From Pythium myriotylum (lineage: Eukaryota; Oomycota; Peronosporomycetes; Pythiales; Pythiaceae): a stretch of DNA of 64,000 bases. Shown here piece by piece: positions 41,862 through 52,086 of the stretch. The position numbers and the translations under genes were made by a program. Each line of letters opens with the position of its first letter. Position 1 is the first letter of the stretch. Under the pieces are notes generated by a model. That model was given only the letters and a program-made list of their open reading frames with translations, ran no database searches and was not told the DNA's origin. The stretch is taken from assembly GCA_023091665.1 (NCBI GenBank), contig JALJCQ010000015.1:2480001-2544000 (forward strand), written 5' to 3'.

Positions 41862-43628
41862 ATGGAGGCGTTCCTCGACTACGCGTCCAGCGATGACGAG
41901 GCCCGCGAGCCCAAGACAGGCGCCTCGTCTCCCACGGAGACCTCGCTCTCGCTGCCGGCGGTGAACTCGGCGCCCGTCGTGGCCGTCGCGGACCCCTACG
42001 CGGCGCTCGCCGCCCAGCACTTGGCGGCCTCGAGCTCGTCGCAACTGGCCATCAACATGCCCGTCGACTCGACGCTCGCGCCGTTCCACGGGCCTGCGAA
42101 CGTGTACGCAGGCCCTGCGCAGTCGAACCCGGCGCTGCTCGGAGGCGGCAAGGAGATCGTGACGGGCGTGGTCGAGAAAACCCAACTGGACGACATCAGC
42201 TTTGACGCGCAGTACCACACGTACAATCAGTCCCATACGAATTTGGCGCTGGCAGCTGCAAACGCAACGAGCGGCGCGGATGTGGATAACGTGTTCACGC
42301 AACGCAACTCGAAGCGCAAGAGTGGCGCGAACAAGAAGAGAGAGTTCAAAGAAGAGTTTGGCGACGAGGCCACGGATGGGATTTGGGCGCCATTCAAAGA
42401 GAAGAACGTCATCACTGACGCAGAAGCCGGCACGCTCACAGAAGAGCAAGAGAAGCTGCGCCAGGAGCGTATCGAGGCCAAGAAGCGCAAGGCCGAAGAG
42501 CGCAATAATGCGGAGTTTGACGAGGACATGGACTTCGACCGCATGATCGAGAAAAAGCACGCGCACTTGTTGCCAGCACGACTCAAGGCTGGCCAAGTGG
42601 CTATGGAGGCGAGAACCGAGTTCGTTGGTGACCAGGAGTACGACTATTTGGGTCGATCCTGGATCGAAGCTCCACGGGGGCTCAAGCCCGACGACGACGG
42701 CGACCACCAAGTGTTCTTGCCAAAGAAGTGCATTCACCAATGGGCGGGGCATACCAAAGGTGTGCAAGCAATCGAGCTCTTCCCCAAGTATGGGCACCTG
42801 CTCCTTTCAGGCAGTCTCGACAACACAGTGCGTATTTGGGACGTGTATAACGAACGACAGTGCAAGCGAGTGTACGAAGGCCACACCGGCGCAGTTCGTG
42901 GGATCAACATGTCAAGTGATGGCCGCCAGTTCTTGTCGTGCGGATTCGATCGCTTCATCCAATTGTGGGACACGGAAACAGGAAAATCCATCAAGTCATT
43001 CACGAACCGACGTGTTCCATATTGCATCAAGTTCCATCCTGATGATAACACAAACTTCGTCATCGGTGACTCGAACAACATGGTCGTTCAGTTCGACACA
43101 AGAAGTGGTGAGATTGTACAAGAATACAATCATCACTTGCAGGCTGTCAACTCGGTCACTTTCGTCGACGACAATCGTCGGTTTGTGTCGACATCCGATG
43201 ATAAGAAGATTTTGATTTGGGAGTGGGGTATTCCCGTACCGATCAAGTACATCTCGGAGCCGTCCATGCACTCGATGCCGGCGGTAACACTTCATCCATC
43301 GGGCGGTTTCTTCGCGGGGCAATCTCTGAATAACCAAATTGATGTGTACACTGCGCGCGACAAGTTCAAGCTCCAGCGAAAGAAGACCTTCAAGGGTCAC
43401 GCCAATGCAGGTTATGCCTGCCAAATCAACTTCTCCCCGAATGGTCAATACCTTGTATCTGGTGATGGCGAGGGTAAGTTGTGCTTTTGGGATTGGAAGT
43501 CGACGAAAATGTACAAGAAGTTGCGAGCTCACGATCGGGGACCGTGCATTGGTGTCGCGTGGCACCCCATTGAGCCCAGCCAGGTCGTGAGTTGTGGCTG
43601 GGATGGTTTGATCAAACTATGGGATTAG
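41862..43628 (+). CDS. PRP17: Pre-mRNA splicing factor PRP17/CDC40 (WD40)
   Basis: 588 residues, no intron. PRP17 acts in the second step of splicing in the nuclear spliceosome. The N-terminal half is hydrophilic with a highly charged helix (EEQEKLRQERIEAKKRKAEE). From about residue 285 a seven-bladed WD40 propeller begins: GHTKGVQAIELFPKYGHLLL, GSLDNTVRIWD, CGFDRFIQLWD, TSDDKKILIWEW, GDGEGKLCFWDWK, CGWDGLIKLWD, ending at the last blade as in orthologs. WIEAPRGLKPDD before the propeller is typical of the family. Start context CACCATGG is favourable. In organisms with many short introns this factor is expected to be housekeeping. Confidence 0.93.
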   Translation: MEAFLDYASSDDEAREPKTGASSPTETSLSLPAVNSAPVVAVADPYAALAAQHLAASSSSQLAINMPVDSTLAPFHGPANVYAGPAQSNPALLGGGKEIVTGVVEKTQLDDISFDAQYHTYNQSHTNLALAAANATSGADVDNVFTQRNSKRKSGANKKREFKEEFGDEATDGIWAPFKEKNVITDAEAGTLTEEQEKLRQERIEAKKRKAEERNNAEFDEDMDFDRMIEKKHAHLLPARLKAGQVAMEARTEFVGDQEYDYLGRSWIEAPRGLKPDDDGDHQVFLPKKCIHQWAGHTKGVQAIELFPKYGHLLLSGSLDNTVRIWDVYNERQCKRVYEGHTGAVRGINMSSDGRQFLSCGFDRFIQLWDTETGKSIKSFTNRRVPYCIKFHPDDNTNFVIGDSNNMVVQFDTRSGEIVQEYNHHLQAVNSVTFVDDNRRFVSTSDDKKILIWEWGIPVPIKYISEPSMHSMPAVTLHPSGGFFAGQSLNNQIDVYTARDKFKLQRKKTFKGHANAGYACQINFSPNGQYLVSGDGEGKLCFWDWKSTKMYKKLRAHDRGPCIGVAWHPIEPSQVVSCGWDGLIKLWD

Positions 43629-43716
43629 CGTTGGGTTCGTGCTGACTAGTGAGAAATATATTGAACAGTTTGAATATGCCTTCTGTTGTTCCTTTACTTG
43701 TACTGTAAGACCATTA

Positions 43717-44204
43717 TTACCAGCTTGAGTCAGCATCCGTTATGGGAACCTTGGCCGCGAGGTGGACGGAGTTCAGACGCGTGAAAGCTTGTTCTTCAGT
43801 GCGTTGCGGTTCACTCTTTGCGTGTATAAACGAATCAACTTCTTCAGTCGCCAACACTGCAACCGCCTGGACTGCTTGCAGTCGCTGGTGACACGTGATT
43901 TCAAGCCCTCCTTAGTTGACCCCACCCCGGTAGGGAATGGTTTGGCTGTGGTCTGTTCGACGACCAGCGCGTCGAACAATTCTTGCCTTCCCTCTTCACG
44001 TTCCTCAAGTGAAGAGAACAAGTCGGTCAGTGCGTCTACATTTCTGGCGTCGAGTTCATCTGATTGTTGCATTTCCGCACCCTCGGCCAAATATCCGAAT
44101 GCCGCGTCTACTGCAAGAGCCAAGCCCAAGTTGAAGGATTCTCTCCCAAGTTCAACTACGTCATTCGCGTGTGGCTGGCCAGTGATAGATTCTGCCCGAG
44201 ACAC
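43717..44204 (-). CDS. Unknown protein, at least two exons, 5' end unresolved
   Basis: Two exons can be joined in phase: 44204-43926 and 43866-43717, over a 59-nt GT-AG intron, giving about 143 residues. The sequence looks like real protein (VVELGRESFNLGLALAVDAA, FGYLAEGAEMQQSDELDA, TDLFSSLEEREEGRQELFD, ending ITDADSSW). It is acidic and probably helical and soluble. The open frame extends upstream of 44204 to about 44284 (TGRPYEGYFAECAAYVSRAE) with no ATG, so a further 5' exon is likely. I do not recognise the family. It lies tail to tail with PRP17, 88 nt apart. Confidence 0.5.
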
Positions 44205-44553
44205 GTATGCAGCACATTCGGCAAAGTATCCCTCGTACGGGCGCCCAGTTCTTCCCAGTGCTTCCCAGTAGAAGCGGATTGGATAATTTCAACACGAGAT
44301 GATTTCCGCTGGAAGGCCGCTTCAAGTGGTACAAAGGGTTAGGGACGACGTCGACTCGCAGTAAAACTAGTACGCTGTTGAGGCCGAATGACGGGCCATG
44401 AGAGGGAGGCCTGGGCTTACTGGTTCGGATGTAAGCGCAACGACCTGGTAATCTCTACAACGACGATAGAACGGAATGGAACCAGCCGAACAGAGCAGAA
44501 CAACGCCTTGCTGACGAGTCTCAAATATCCACTCCTGCTTGATGCGATTGTTC

Positions 44554-44622
44554 ACTCGATTAGGTTGAGCTGGACTTCACGTCATACGATTGGATGTGAC
44601 GTCCAACTCAACCTAATCGAGT
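44554..44622. repeat. Imperfect inverted repeat (hairpin)
   Basis: ACTCGATTAGGTTGAG at 44554 pairs perfectly with CTCAACCTAATCGAGT ending at 44622. Pairing continues inward through GGAC/GTCC with a 5-nt bulge. A second small palindrome (TCTCTGATAATCTCAGAGA) follows at about 44626. No coding context. Confidence 0.8.
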
Positions 44623-46813
44623 CGATCTCTGATAATCTCAGAGATCGCCGTCGTGTACCACTCGAGAGTCGACTGGAAGTACACGGATGCCAAACGCTGG
44701 GTCTCGGCGCTGTATCCGCCCGATGATAGTGTATCTCGTTACAAGACGGTAAAACTAAGATGTACTGGGTGCTCGAACGCGGAGATCTTGCTACATCATG
44801 CTCACGAGAAGAAACAAGACTGTCAGCAGCCAACCCACCCCAGGCCTCGTCCAAGCAGATCGGCTCACTCGAGGTCGACTGACTCATCGCACGACCAAAC
44901 GTAGTTTACTGCAATAAGTCGTTCCTCACGTAGGACATGGTACATGGTACAACAGAACATGGTACAGGGGGTGCATCTATCTTCCCGAAGGGGTGCGTAT
45001 ATCATATCCCGCCTTTTTTGAACGAAGCGAAGGGTTGCTCGAAAACTGCGACAACGGATCAGCACGATCTGCACAGTCTGCGGTGCGAAGAATGACTGCG
45101 ACAGTATGAGTCGAACCCCGCTCGCTTGACTGCTCCATGAGACTGGTATTGCAGACGAAACCTTTGACAATTATACCATCATCTTCAACATCAGATTTCA
45201 GAGGAGTACTGCTCTTTGACATAAATGTTTATGTCATAATATGTGACATAATCATATAATATGCCCAGAATCCACCCTTGACCACGGGTTCGGTTACTCC
45301 CATGTCCACGACGTGGTCTTCTGGTCGGTCTACAATATCTAGCGTTAATGGCTGGACGGAACGTTGCCCTCAACGGCGACAGCGCGCTCATCCTGCACAA
45401 ACTACGTGAGTAGCACCCGCTCAAGCACGACAGTTACTATGGGGTACAGTATTTGCGCTCAACAGACTCATCTGAGCAAGCGATTGAGAACCTCCGCCGT
45501 TCATCAGATGCGCTATGCATCGATTCAGCCGTGTGAACACTTTCTTGACGAGCACTGTTGATGCTCGGTACAACAAGAAGATGTGGGGCGCGAAAACTGT
45601 TCAGGGCCTTCACGTTTCGCCATGGTGAGCTGGATGCTGTTGTATCGCAAGGCAATCCAGAAGATGTCGGTGTTTATGGATCGTTGTGCAACAATGTGCA
45701 ATGACGTATCGTATTTAAATTTTCCGAGCCCTGATTCAGAGGCAAGAATAACACCCAAGTTCAAGTACCCTTCAGGCACACCACCATTCTGAAGTAGAAT
45801 CCAGACTTGATGATGATGCGAATCGAGTCTATTGACTTTGACTATGAGCATTCACATCATCATTTCGATAACTTCAACTAGGCAAGCCCGTAATGCCCAT
45901 GATCAGGTAGTCTACGCTCCAGATAATTCAAGACACATAGATATATCAGAATAGAAGAACACAACTTCATACGAAGACCTCCGATAACGAGGCTACGTAA
46001 CGCTTAGTGCCCACCTCGCGAGACGGCCATTCAGGCCTTTCCAATCTGCTTACAAATGACCTACTTCCGTGGTGGCCATCCTCACCACCGAGTTGAGTAC
46101 CCCTCAGTCCTACATGTACTGCCCGTAGCTACTAGGAATCGCTCTGTTGATCTCAATCGACTTCACTTCAAAAGATAGAAAGAACGCTTAGTGCGCTCAT
46201 ACTCATTTACAGTAGCCGACAACCCAAGTCACTTTGCGGCGAGCTCACCGTGAGTTCACGATTCCAGCTCTGACGACTGCTCACGTTACGGCGAGGATTC
46301 GCTCCATCCTGCTCCCGACAGCGACGCACCACCCGTTCGCAACTGGTGCAGCACTTGTACATGGGGTGAACGCATAGTCACTTAGCTACTTCAGAACATT
46401 TGTTGTTAACAGACCTCAGTTTCATGCGGATCGAAGGACGGCTCAAAATATCGCAGATTTGGTGCATGGTTTTGGATTGCATCGTGGACTGCAGAGTACA
46501 CCTAAGGCATCCTAGGTTGCCACATCATGATCCAAGTGCAAAATACAACAGCGTGCATAATCAAACGCCCGCTGATCTGCAACTCCGTAAATCAAGCTCC
46601 ACCAGGGGCAATGCAGGCAGCCAGAGCCCTTAGCGAAACACTTATAATAAATTTCTGTTCCAAGAATGATAAATTGAACTTACTGAACTTAAGTCTGCGA
46701 TCCGATTCGTTGTCAGCCTCAGCGTGTCAGAGTGATAGACTGTAGTTATCCATTGAGGTGCTTGAGCCGGGCAGCCAAGACACAAGCAGATCTGCTCAGC
46801 CTCAGCAGCTGTA

Positions 46814-46860
46814 GCTCAACGATTCTATGCCTCAGGCTGAGGCAAAGAATCGTTGAGCTG
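46814..46860. repeat. Nested perfect inverted repeat (hairpin)
   Basis: AGCTCAACGATTCT and AGAATCGTTGAGCT form a 14-bp outer stem. Inside them TGCCTCA and TGAGGCA form a 7-bp inner stem around GGC. Together this is a 47-nt snap-back sequence 95 nt outside the recognised end of the large duplication. Confidence 0.85.
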
Positions 46861-46954
46861 GGTTAGTGTCCGATCTATCGCTGTCAAAACGATCACGGAT
46901 GCTCACCACGCTTCTGGCTGTCCACTGATCTATTATACTTTTTTTTTCTATGCC

Positions 46955-47616
46955 CAGGAGTTAGATTGTCAGTACTGATCTATTATGCATGCAGTGTGGA
47001 CCATACCACATAATGTGTTGTACGCGGGCAAAATCGAATCCCCTAGACTGCACTGTTCGATGTTGAGCTTTGTATGTGATGCGCGTCACAATCTGTGACA
47101 TGGGCTGATGGATCGACCCGTTTTTGCCACCGTGATCGCATCGTTATCAGGTAGGATTCAACAAAGCCAGGTCATTCACTCGAACAAACATGCCCGGCTC
47201 AGTGCAGCACTTCCTGTTAGCTTCGGACACTGTGCAAGGACGAAGTGACGCTTTGAATGCCATACTTTAGACTCTTCGCTTCAGCACAGTTCACTCTTGT
47301 TGACCAGGACTGCCCGGCTCAATTTCAAAAAGCTCTGTCCTCGGCCTTGCGCATGGCGTATGGCCCCGGTCTGATGCCGTGAGGATGAAGATCTATGCGA
47401 AGCGCATTGGTCTCACTCAACGCTTCGGCCAGGGTGGCCAGTCTCAGGGCTCACCATCCACAATCCCCGAAGGTCGCTGACACAGGTCATGGTGTCAACT
47501 GAGCGTGTGGATCGTTCCTCGCATGCGAATAGCTCATTCCCCAATTTGCTTCCTCGGCTCAAGTCCACCCCAAACCACAGTCCAAGCCACAGCCCAAGAC
47601 AAGCCACTCATCCAAG
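46955..47616. promoter_or_regulatory. Outer arm segment and promoter of pepsin A (left)
   Basis: No gene is seen. It contains three CCCGGCTC motifs (47193, 47312 and similar) and the empty TA target (47011-47012) of the pogo element found in the right arm. Confidence 0.4.
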
Positions 47617-48762
47617 ATGTTCCGCCCAGTCGCCTACCTCGCAGTCATCGCCACGGCACTCTTCGTCCAGTCCTCGGAGGCCGGAGTAGTGACCGTGCCA
47701 GTGCAGAAGGTTGCCAAGCAAAAGTTCATGAAAACACTCAGGGACGTCGCGGCGCAGAAGCTTGCGTCCGCCAAGAACTCTTCGACCATCCACACGCTTG
47801 ACACGGGCGATCTGATCCTGAGCGACTACCAAGATGCTGAGTACTACGGTACCCTGTCGATCGGTACGCCGCCCCAGAACTTCCAGGTTGTGTACGATAC
47901 GGGTTCGAGCAACATCTGGGTGCCCAACCAACAGTTTGGATCGCACGCCTACTACGATAGCTCGCAGTCTTCTACCTACGTCGCCGACGGCTCGGAGTTT
48001 GCGATCCAGTACGGCAGCGGCCCTGTCTCGGGCTTCATCTCTGTGGACACGATCAGCTTCGGTGGCCTCACGGTCGAGGACCAACAGTTCGCCGAGGTGA
48101 CTGACGTTAGTGGACTCGGTGACCTGTACACCCAGGGCCAGTTCGATGGCATTTTCGGTCTCGGCTTCGACAGCATCGCGGAGAACGGTATTCCCGGTCC
48201 GCTCCAGAAGCTCGTTGACGCCGGCACTCTGGACAAGCCGCAGTTCTCGTTCTATCTCGGCTCGGGCGATGCTGGTGGCGAGATCACGTTCGGCGGTGTG
48301 AACCCGTCGCGCTTCACCGGCTCGTTTAGCTACGTGCCAGTGACCCAGGCTGGCTACTGGCAGATTGGCCTCGGTGGTGTCAAGGTCGGCAGGACGAGCG
48401 TCGTCTCCACGACCGTGCCTGCGATCGTCGACTCGGGAACCTCGCTCATTGCGGCTCCGGACGCAGAGCTCGCCAAGATTGCTAGCGCCGTTGGTGCCAC
48501 GCAGACATCATCTGGCCAGTACACGATCAGCTGCAGCAGCACCGGTCCGGCGGTGTCGTTCGTGCTCGGTGGCAAGACGTACTCGGTCCAGAAGGCTGAC
48601 TACACGCTTGACGGTGGCGATGGCTCGTGCTACTTGGCGTTCCAGAGCTCGGGTGAGAGTCTGTGGATTCTTGGCGATGTCTTCATGCGCAAGTACTATG
48701 TCGTGTTCGACTACGGCACGACGGCGACGGGTCCACGTGTCGGCTTCGCGACGGCTGTGTAA
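47617..48762 (+). CDS. Secreted pepsin-like aspartic protease A, left copy
   Basis: 381 residues, no intron. Signal peptide about 1-23 (FRPVAYLAVIATALFVQSSEA), a short propeptide to about residue 70, then the two-lobed A1 protease. Both catalytic aspartates are present: Asp94 in VYDTGSSNIWVP and Asp272 in IVDSGTSLIA. The flap region has QYGSGPVSGF. The C-terminus ILGDVFMRKYYVVFDY...VGFATAV is complete, with no membrane anchor, so the enzyme should be soluble and extracellular. It would cleave proteins at acid pH. An identical copy lies in the right arm. Host, nutritional or cell-wall roles are all possible. Confidence 0.95.
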   Translation: MFRPVAYLAVIATALFVQSSEAGVVTVPVQKVAKQKFMKTLRDVAAQKLASAKNSSTIHTLDTGDLILSDYQDAEYYGTLSIGTPPQNFQVVYDTGSSNIWVPNQQFGSHAYYDSSQSSTYVADGSEFAIQYGSGPVSGFISVDTISFGGLTVEDQQFAEVTDVSGLGDLYTQGQFDGIFGLGFDSIAENGIPGPLQKLVDAGTLDKPQFSFYLGSGDAGGEITFGGVNPSRFTGSFSYVPVTQAGYWQIGLGGVKVGRTSVVSTTVPAIVDSGTSLIAAPDAELAKIASAVGATQTSSGQYTISCSSTGPAVSFVLGGKTYSVQKADYTLDGGDGSCYLAFQSSGESLWILGDVFMRKYYVVFDYGTTATGPRVGFATAV

Positions 48763-49264
48763 GGTGTTGCAGTGTGTATTGCACCATGATTCCGAGGCAT
48801 TCACTTTGTCACGAGATCTGATCCCCAAAATTTCAGTGATGTTCAAACGTTTAACATTGCGTTGTCGTTCTATTCTTGATTCTTCGAATAAGCGATTTCC
48901 TCAGGGGCGCAAACCAACCGGAGACTCAGCAAGACGCACAGCTCCACGGCAACCCAAGGGGAGGCGAACACAGTACGCTACACGAGAGGTTACCTTTGAT
49001 CCGCACCGAACGACAAACCGTTTAGCCGGTCATTTGGAATACCTAGTGGGGCCGAGACCTTTTCCCACCCGCGGCTAGATCTTCATCAGAGTGGGAGACT
49101 TCGATTGCGGCCACGCACATCGAGTAGTGGAGTCCGCACACAACTCGCCAGTGCTTCCCGCCACAAGTCACAGATCTGCACTTTTCCCATCACCTCTCAA
49201 GATCTCCGCACCCACCGTGACTTCAAGTTGCAGCCACTACGAATGTCGGTCGGACCCCACCGGA
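48763..49264. other. Intergenic between pepsin A and GIN-domain gene, left
   Basis: No recognised gene, though the next gene's frame stays open back to 49091. Matches the right arm exactly by eye. Confidence 0.4.
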
Positions 49265-50728
49265 ATGCCGGTCGTCATCACTCCGATTGGAATGACGGCG
49301 GCTCCCCTCTTCGGTCTCCGCGCCAGCACGCGAGAGCTCATTTTCTCTCTCGCTCGCTCGCTCTCGGGCCCTCGCATGTTCTTCGCCTCGCGTCGCCCAC
49401 GCCTCGCTATGAACGCCGCCTTCGCCGCCTCGCCGCTTCTCGCAGTCCGCGAGCAACGCACGCAACCAGCCACCACGCCACTCGCGCCGCGCCACAAGTT
49501 CGAGAAAACGTTTGCCATCGAGAGCGACGGCAAGACCGCGCTGGCCATCGACCGCCTCGTCATCTCGGCGCCAGGCTTCACCTTTGTCTCGTTCTCTCCA
49601 GATGCAGAGACCGCCTCGGTCAAGGTCTCGGCTGAGTTTGCCGACGTCCCGGACCTCTACGAGGTCGTAGCCCACGACCAGACAGGCCTCGAGATCCGCC
49701 TGAAGGAGTCGATGAAAGACCGCCATTATGTGCTCACGGAGGTCACGCTGCCGGTGGCTCGAGCGCTGCGGTCACTCGACCTCACAGGCAGTGCGTCCGT
49801 CGTGGTGGAAGACCAGGTTCTCGTCTCCAACGACCCGCACGCCGACGTCAAGATCCGAGTGCTGGGCAGCGGCATGGTCTTCGCGGCGAACCAGAGTGAC
49901 GTGCTTCTGCGCTCACTGGCACTCGATCTCGTCGGCTCGGGTGACATCCAGTTCGTGGCGCCGAGTCTCTCGCTGCGTGACCACTTTAAGACGACCGCGA
50001 TGGCGTCCGGGGACGCGCGTGTCTTCACGGGCTCACTCACGGCGCCGGTCGTCAAGTTGAGCACGATGGGCAGCGGCGACATGCAGATCGCGGCGCTCCG
50101 TATTGAGGCGCTCGAGCAATTGAGCGTCTCGACGGGTGGCTCGGGACAAGTCAAGACCGTCGGAGAGACATGCAAGGCCGAGAGTGTCGAGCTGTCGGTT
50201 ATGGGCTCGGGCGAAGTCATCCTCTTGACTCACGCTGACTTTGATGCGAGCGTAGTCAAGAGCTCGGTGTCTGGCTCCGGCGAGATCTTCGTCGCATCCA
50301 CGAACGCACGCTGCCAAGACGAGAAAGTGTCGGTGACTGGGTCCGGGACCGTGGATGCGGGAGATCTGGTCGCGCGCCGCGCTAGCGTGAATGTCATGGG
50401 GAGCGGCGACGTGCTCATCCGAGCTACCGAGCAAGTCGATAGCCATGTGATCGCATCGGGCTCGGTCACGGTTGTAGGCGACAGACCTGCTTCAGTCTCG
50501 GGCTCTGTTTCCACGGTGGCCGAGAAGCCGTCGCAGCTCGAGCGCCTCTCGGGTAAACGCCACGGTCCATTGCGGACGCCAACGCGAGTGAACGCTTTCG
50601 AGGAGCTCACATGCTTCAACGGAAAAGTCATCATCCGCAGCTTTTCCGAGTTCATTTCGGCAATGAAGACGCTGTGGAACCACCGAGACGCCCTCTCGAG
50701 ACGATCGACGCCTGGCACAGCGCCCTGA
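49265..50728 (+). CDS. GIN-domain (DUF2807-like) repeat protein, left copy
   Basis: About 487 residues from the ATG at 49265; ATG at 49376 (MFFASRRPRLAMN) is an alternative, and the frame is open upstream to 49091 without an ATG. The body is built of repeated beta-strand units with small Gly/Ser turns (VLGSGMVF, LVGSGDIQF, MGSGDMQIAAL, VMGSGEVILL, VSGSGEIFVAS, VTGSGTVDAG, VMGSGDVLIRA). This is the pattern of the putative autotransporter adhesin head GIN domain, a beta-solenoid best known from bacteria. The N-terminus is basic and might be a targeting sequence rather than a standard signal peptide. Function is unknown; surface binding is a guess. Differs from the right copy by one residue (Tyr, codon at 49658-49660). 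Confidence 0.82.
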   Translation: MPVVITPIGMTAAPLFGLRASTRELIFSLARSLSGPRMFFASRRPRLAMNAAFAASPLLAVREQRTQPATTPLAPRHKFEKTFAIESDGKTALAIDRLVISAPGFTFVSFSPDAETASVKVSAEFADVPDLYEVVAHDQTGLEIRLKESMKDRHYVLTEVTLPVARALRSLDLTGSASVVVEDQVLVSNDPHADVKIRVLGSGMVFAANQSDVLLRSLALDLVGSGDIQFVAPSLSLRDHFKTTAMASGDARVFTGSLTAPVVKLSTMGSGDMQIAALRIEALEQLSVSTGGSGQVKTVGETCKAESVELSVMGSGEVILLTHADFDASVVKSSVSGSGEIFVASTNARCQDEKVSVTGSGTVDAGDLVARRASVNVMGSGDVLIRATEQVDSHVIASGSVTVVGDRPASVSGSVSTVAEKPSQLERLSGKRHGPLRTPTRVNAFEELTCFNGKVIIRSFSEFISAMKTLWNHRDALSRRSTPGTAP

Positions 50729-50946
50729 CTGCCGTTGTGGAATCACATCCACAACGTATATGGTTTCGCTCACTGACAGTAAGGGAGCAATGCGTTGTGC
50801 ATATTATATACAGTACTTCCGATGGGACGACGAGTATCCGATTGTCACAAAGTGAGATGATGATATTTAGCATCCCTACATCAATAAATTGTTGTCCACT
50901 ACCAAGGCCGCGGCTTCTCTAGCCGCAAAGAGTATACCGCTAAAAT

Positions 50947-52086
50947 TTACACAGCGGTCGCGAAGCCGACGCGCGGGCCCGTCGCCGTCGTGCCGTAGTC
51001 GAACACGACGTAGTACTTGCGCATGAACACATCGCCGAGGATCCACATCTGATCGCCGGAGTTCTGGAATCCCAGGTAGCAGTAGCCGTCACCGCCATCG
51101 AAGATGTAGTCAGCCTTCTTGATCGCGTACGACTTGCCGCTGAGCGTGAACGAGACATCCGGGCCCGTGCTCGTGCAGCTAACGCGGTAGAGACCGTAGG
51201 AGCTCACGTACGTGCCGCCGAGGGCCTTGCCAAGAGCAGTGTACTGGGTCTGGGGAACAGCGATGAGCGAGGTGCCCGAGTCGACGATGGCACGCACCGT
51301 CGTCGAAACGATGCTCGTGGTGCCGGCCTTGACGCCGGCGAGGCCGACCTCCCAGTAGCCACGACGAGTGACTGGCGTGTAGCTGAAGTCTCCAGTGTAG
51401 CGAGCCGGGTTCACGCCACCGAACGTGATCTCACCGCCGTTCGCATCGCCCGTGCCGAGGTAGAACGAGAACTGCGGCTTGTCAAGGGTGCCAGCGCTGA
51501 CGAGCTTTTGAAGAGGGCCGGGAATGCCGTTCACGGCGATGTCGTCGAAGCCGAGGCCGAAGATACCGTCGAACTTGCCCTGTGTGTACAAGTCGCCGAG
51601 ACCGCTGACCACGTTCACTTCGGCGAACTTCTGGTTCTGCACGGTGAGGCCGCCAAAGCTGATAGTGTCCTGCGAGGTGAAGCCGGAGACAGGGCCGCTA
51701 CCGTACAGGATCGAGAACTTGGAGCCATCCTTGACGTACGTGGACGAGAGAGCGCTGTTGTAGACGGCGTGCGACACGAACTTCTTGTTGGGCACCCAGA
51801 TGTTGCTCGAGCCTGTGTCGTAGATGACCTGGAAGTTCTGCGGCGGCGTGCCGACCGAGAGCGTGCCATAGTACTCACTGTCCTGGTAGTTCTTGAGGAC
51901 GATGTCACCAACAATGAGAGGGTTGATCGACGAGTTGCTGGCCTGCTGCGCAGCCTGGGCAGCCTGAGCCTTGATGGTCTCGACGTTAGTGATCTTCTGC
52001 ACGGGCACGGTGATCACACCCGCCTCCGAGGACTGGACGAAGAGTGCCGTGGCGATGACGGCGAGGTAGGCGATCGGACGGAACAT
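50947..52086 (-). CDS. Secreted pepsin-like aspartic protease B, left copy
   Basis: 379 residues; the ATG at 52086 gives the signal peptide FRPIAYLAVIATALFVQSS. The frame continues 24 codons upstream without merit. Asp90 (IYDTGSSNIWVP) and Asp269 (IVDSGTSLIA) form the catalytic pair. The propeptide is Ala/Gln-rich (KAQAAQAAQQASNSS) and unlike that of protease A, while the signal peptides and the enzyme cores are clearly paralogous. It points away from the palindrome centre with about 1 kb of upstream DNA that is itself inverted onto the same gene's twin. Confidence 0.95.
   Translation of the reverse strand: MFRPIAYLAVIATALFVQSSEAGVITVPVQKITNVETIKAQAAQAAQQASNSSINPLIVGDIVLKNYQDSEYYGTLSVGTPPQNFQVIYDTGSSNIWVPNKKFVSHAVYNSALSSTYVKDGSKFSILYGSGPVSGFTSQDTISFGGLTVQNQKFAEVNVVSGLGDLYTQGKFDGIFGLGFDDIAVNGIPGPLQKLVSAGTLDKPQFSFYLGTGDANGGEITFGGVNPARYTGDFSYTPVTRRGYWEVGLAGVKAGTTSIVSTTVRAIVDSGTSLIAVPQTQYTALGKALGGTYVSSYGLYRVSCTSTGPDVSFTLSGKSYAIKKADYIFDGGDGYCYLGFQNSGDQMWILGDVFMRKYYVVFDYGTTATGPRVGFATAV

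Larger units (their letters stand above)
44285..46954. other. Gene-poor stretch of 2.7 kb
   Basis: No gene is recognised in either strand. It contains two hairpin sequences (listed separately), three close copies of ACATGGTACA near 44935-44970, and low-complexity AT-rich DNA near 45220-45270. Open frames are short and overlapping. Confidence 0.45.
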
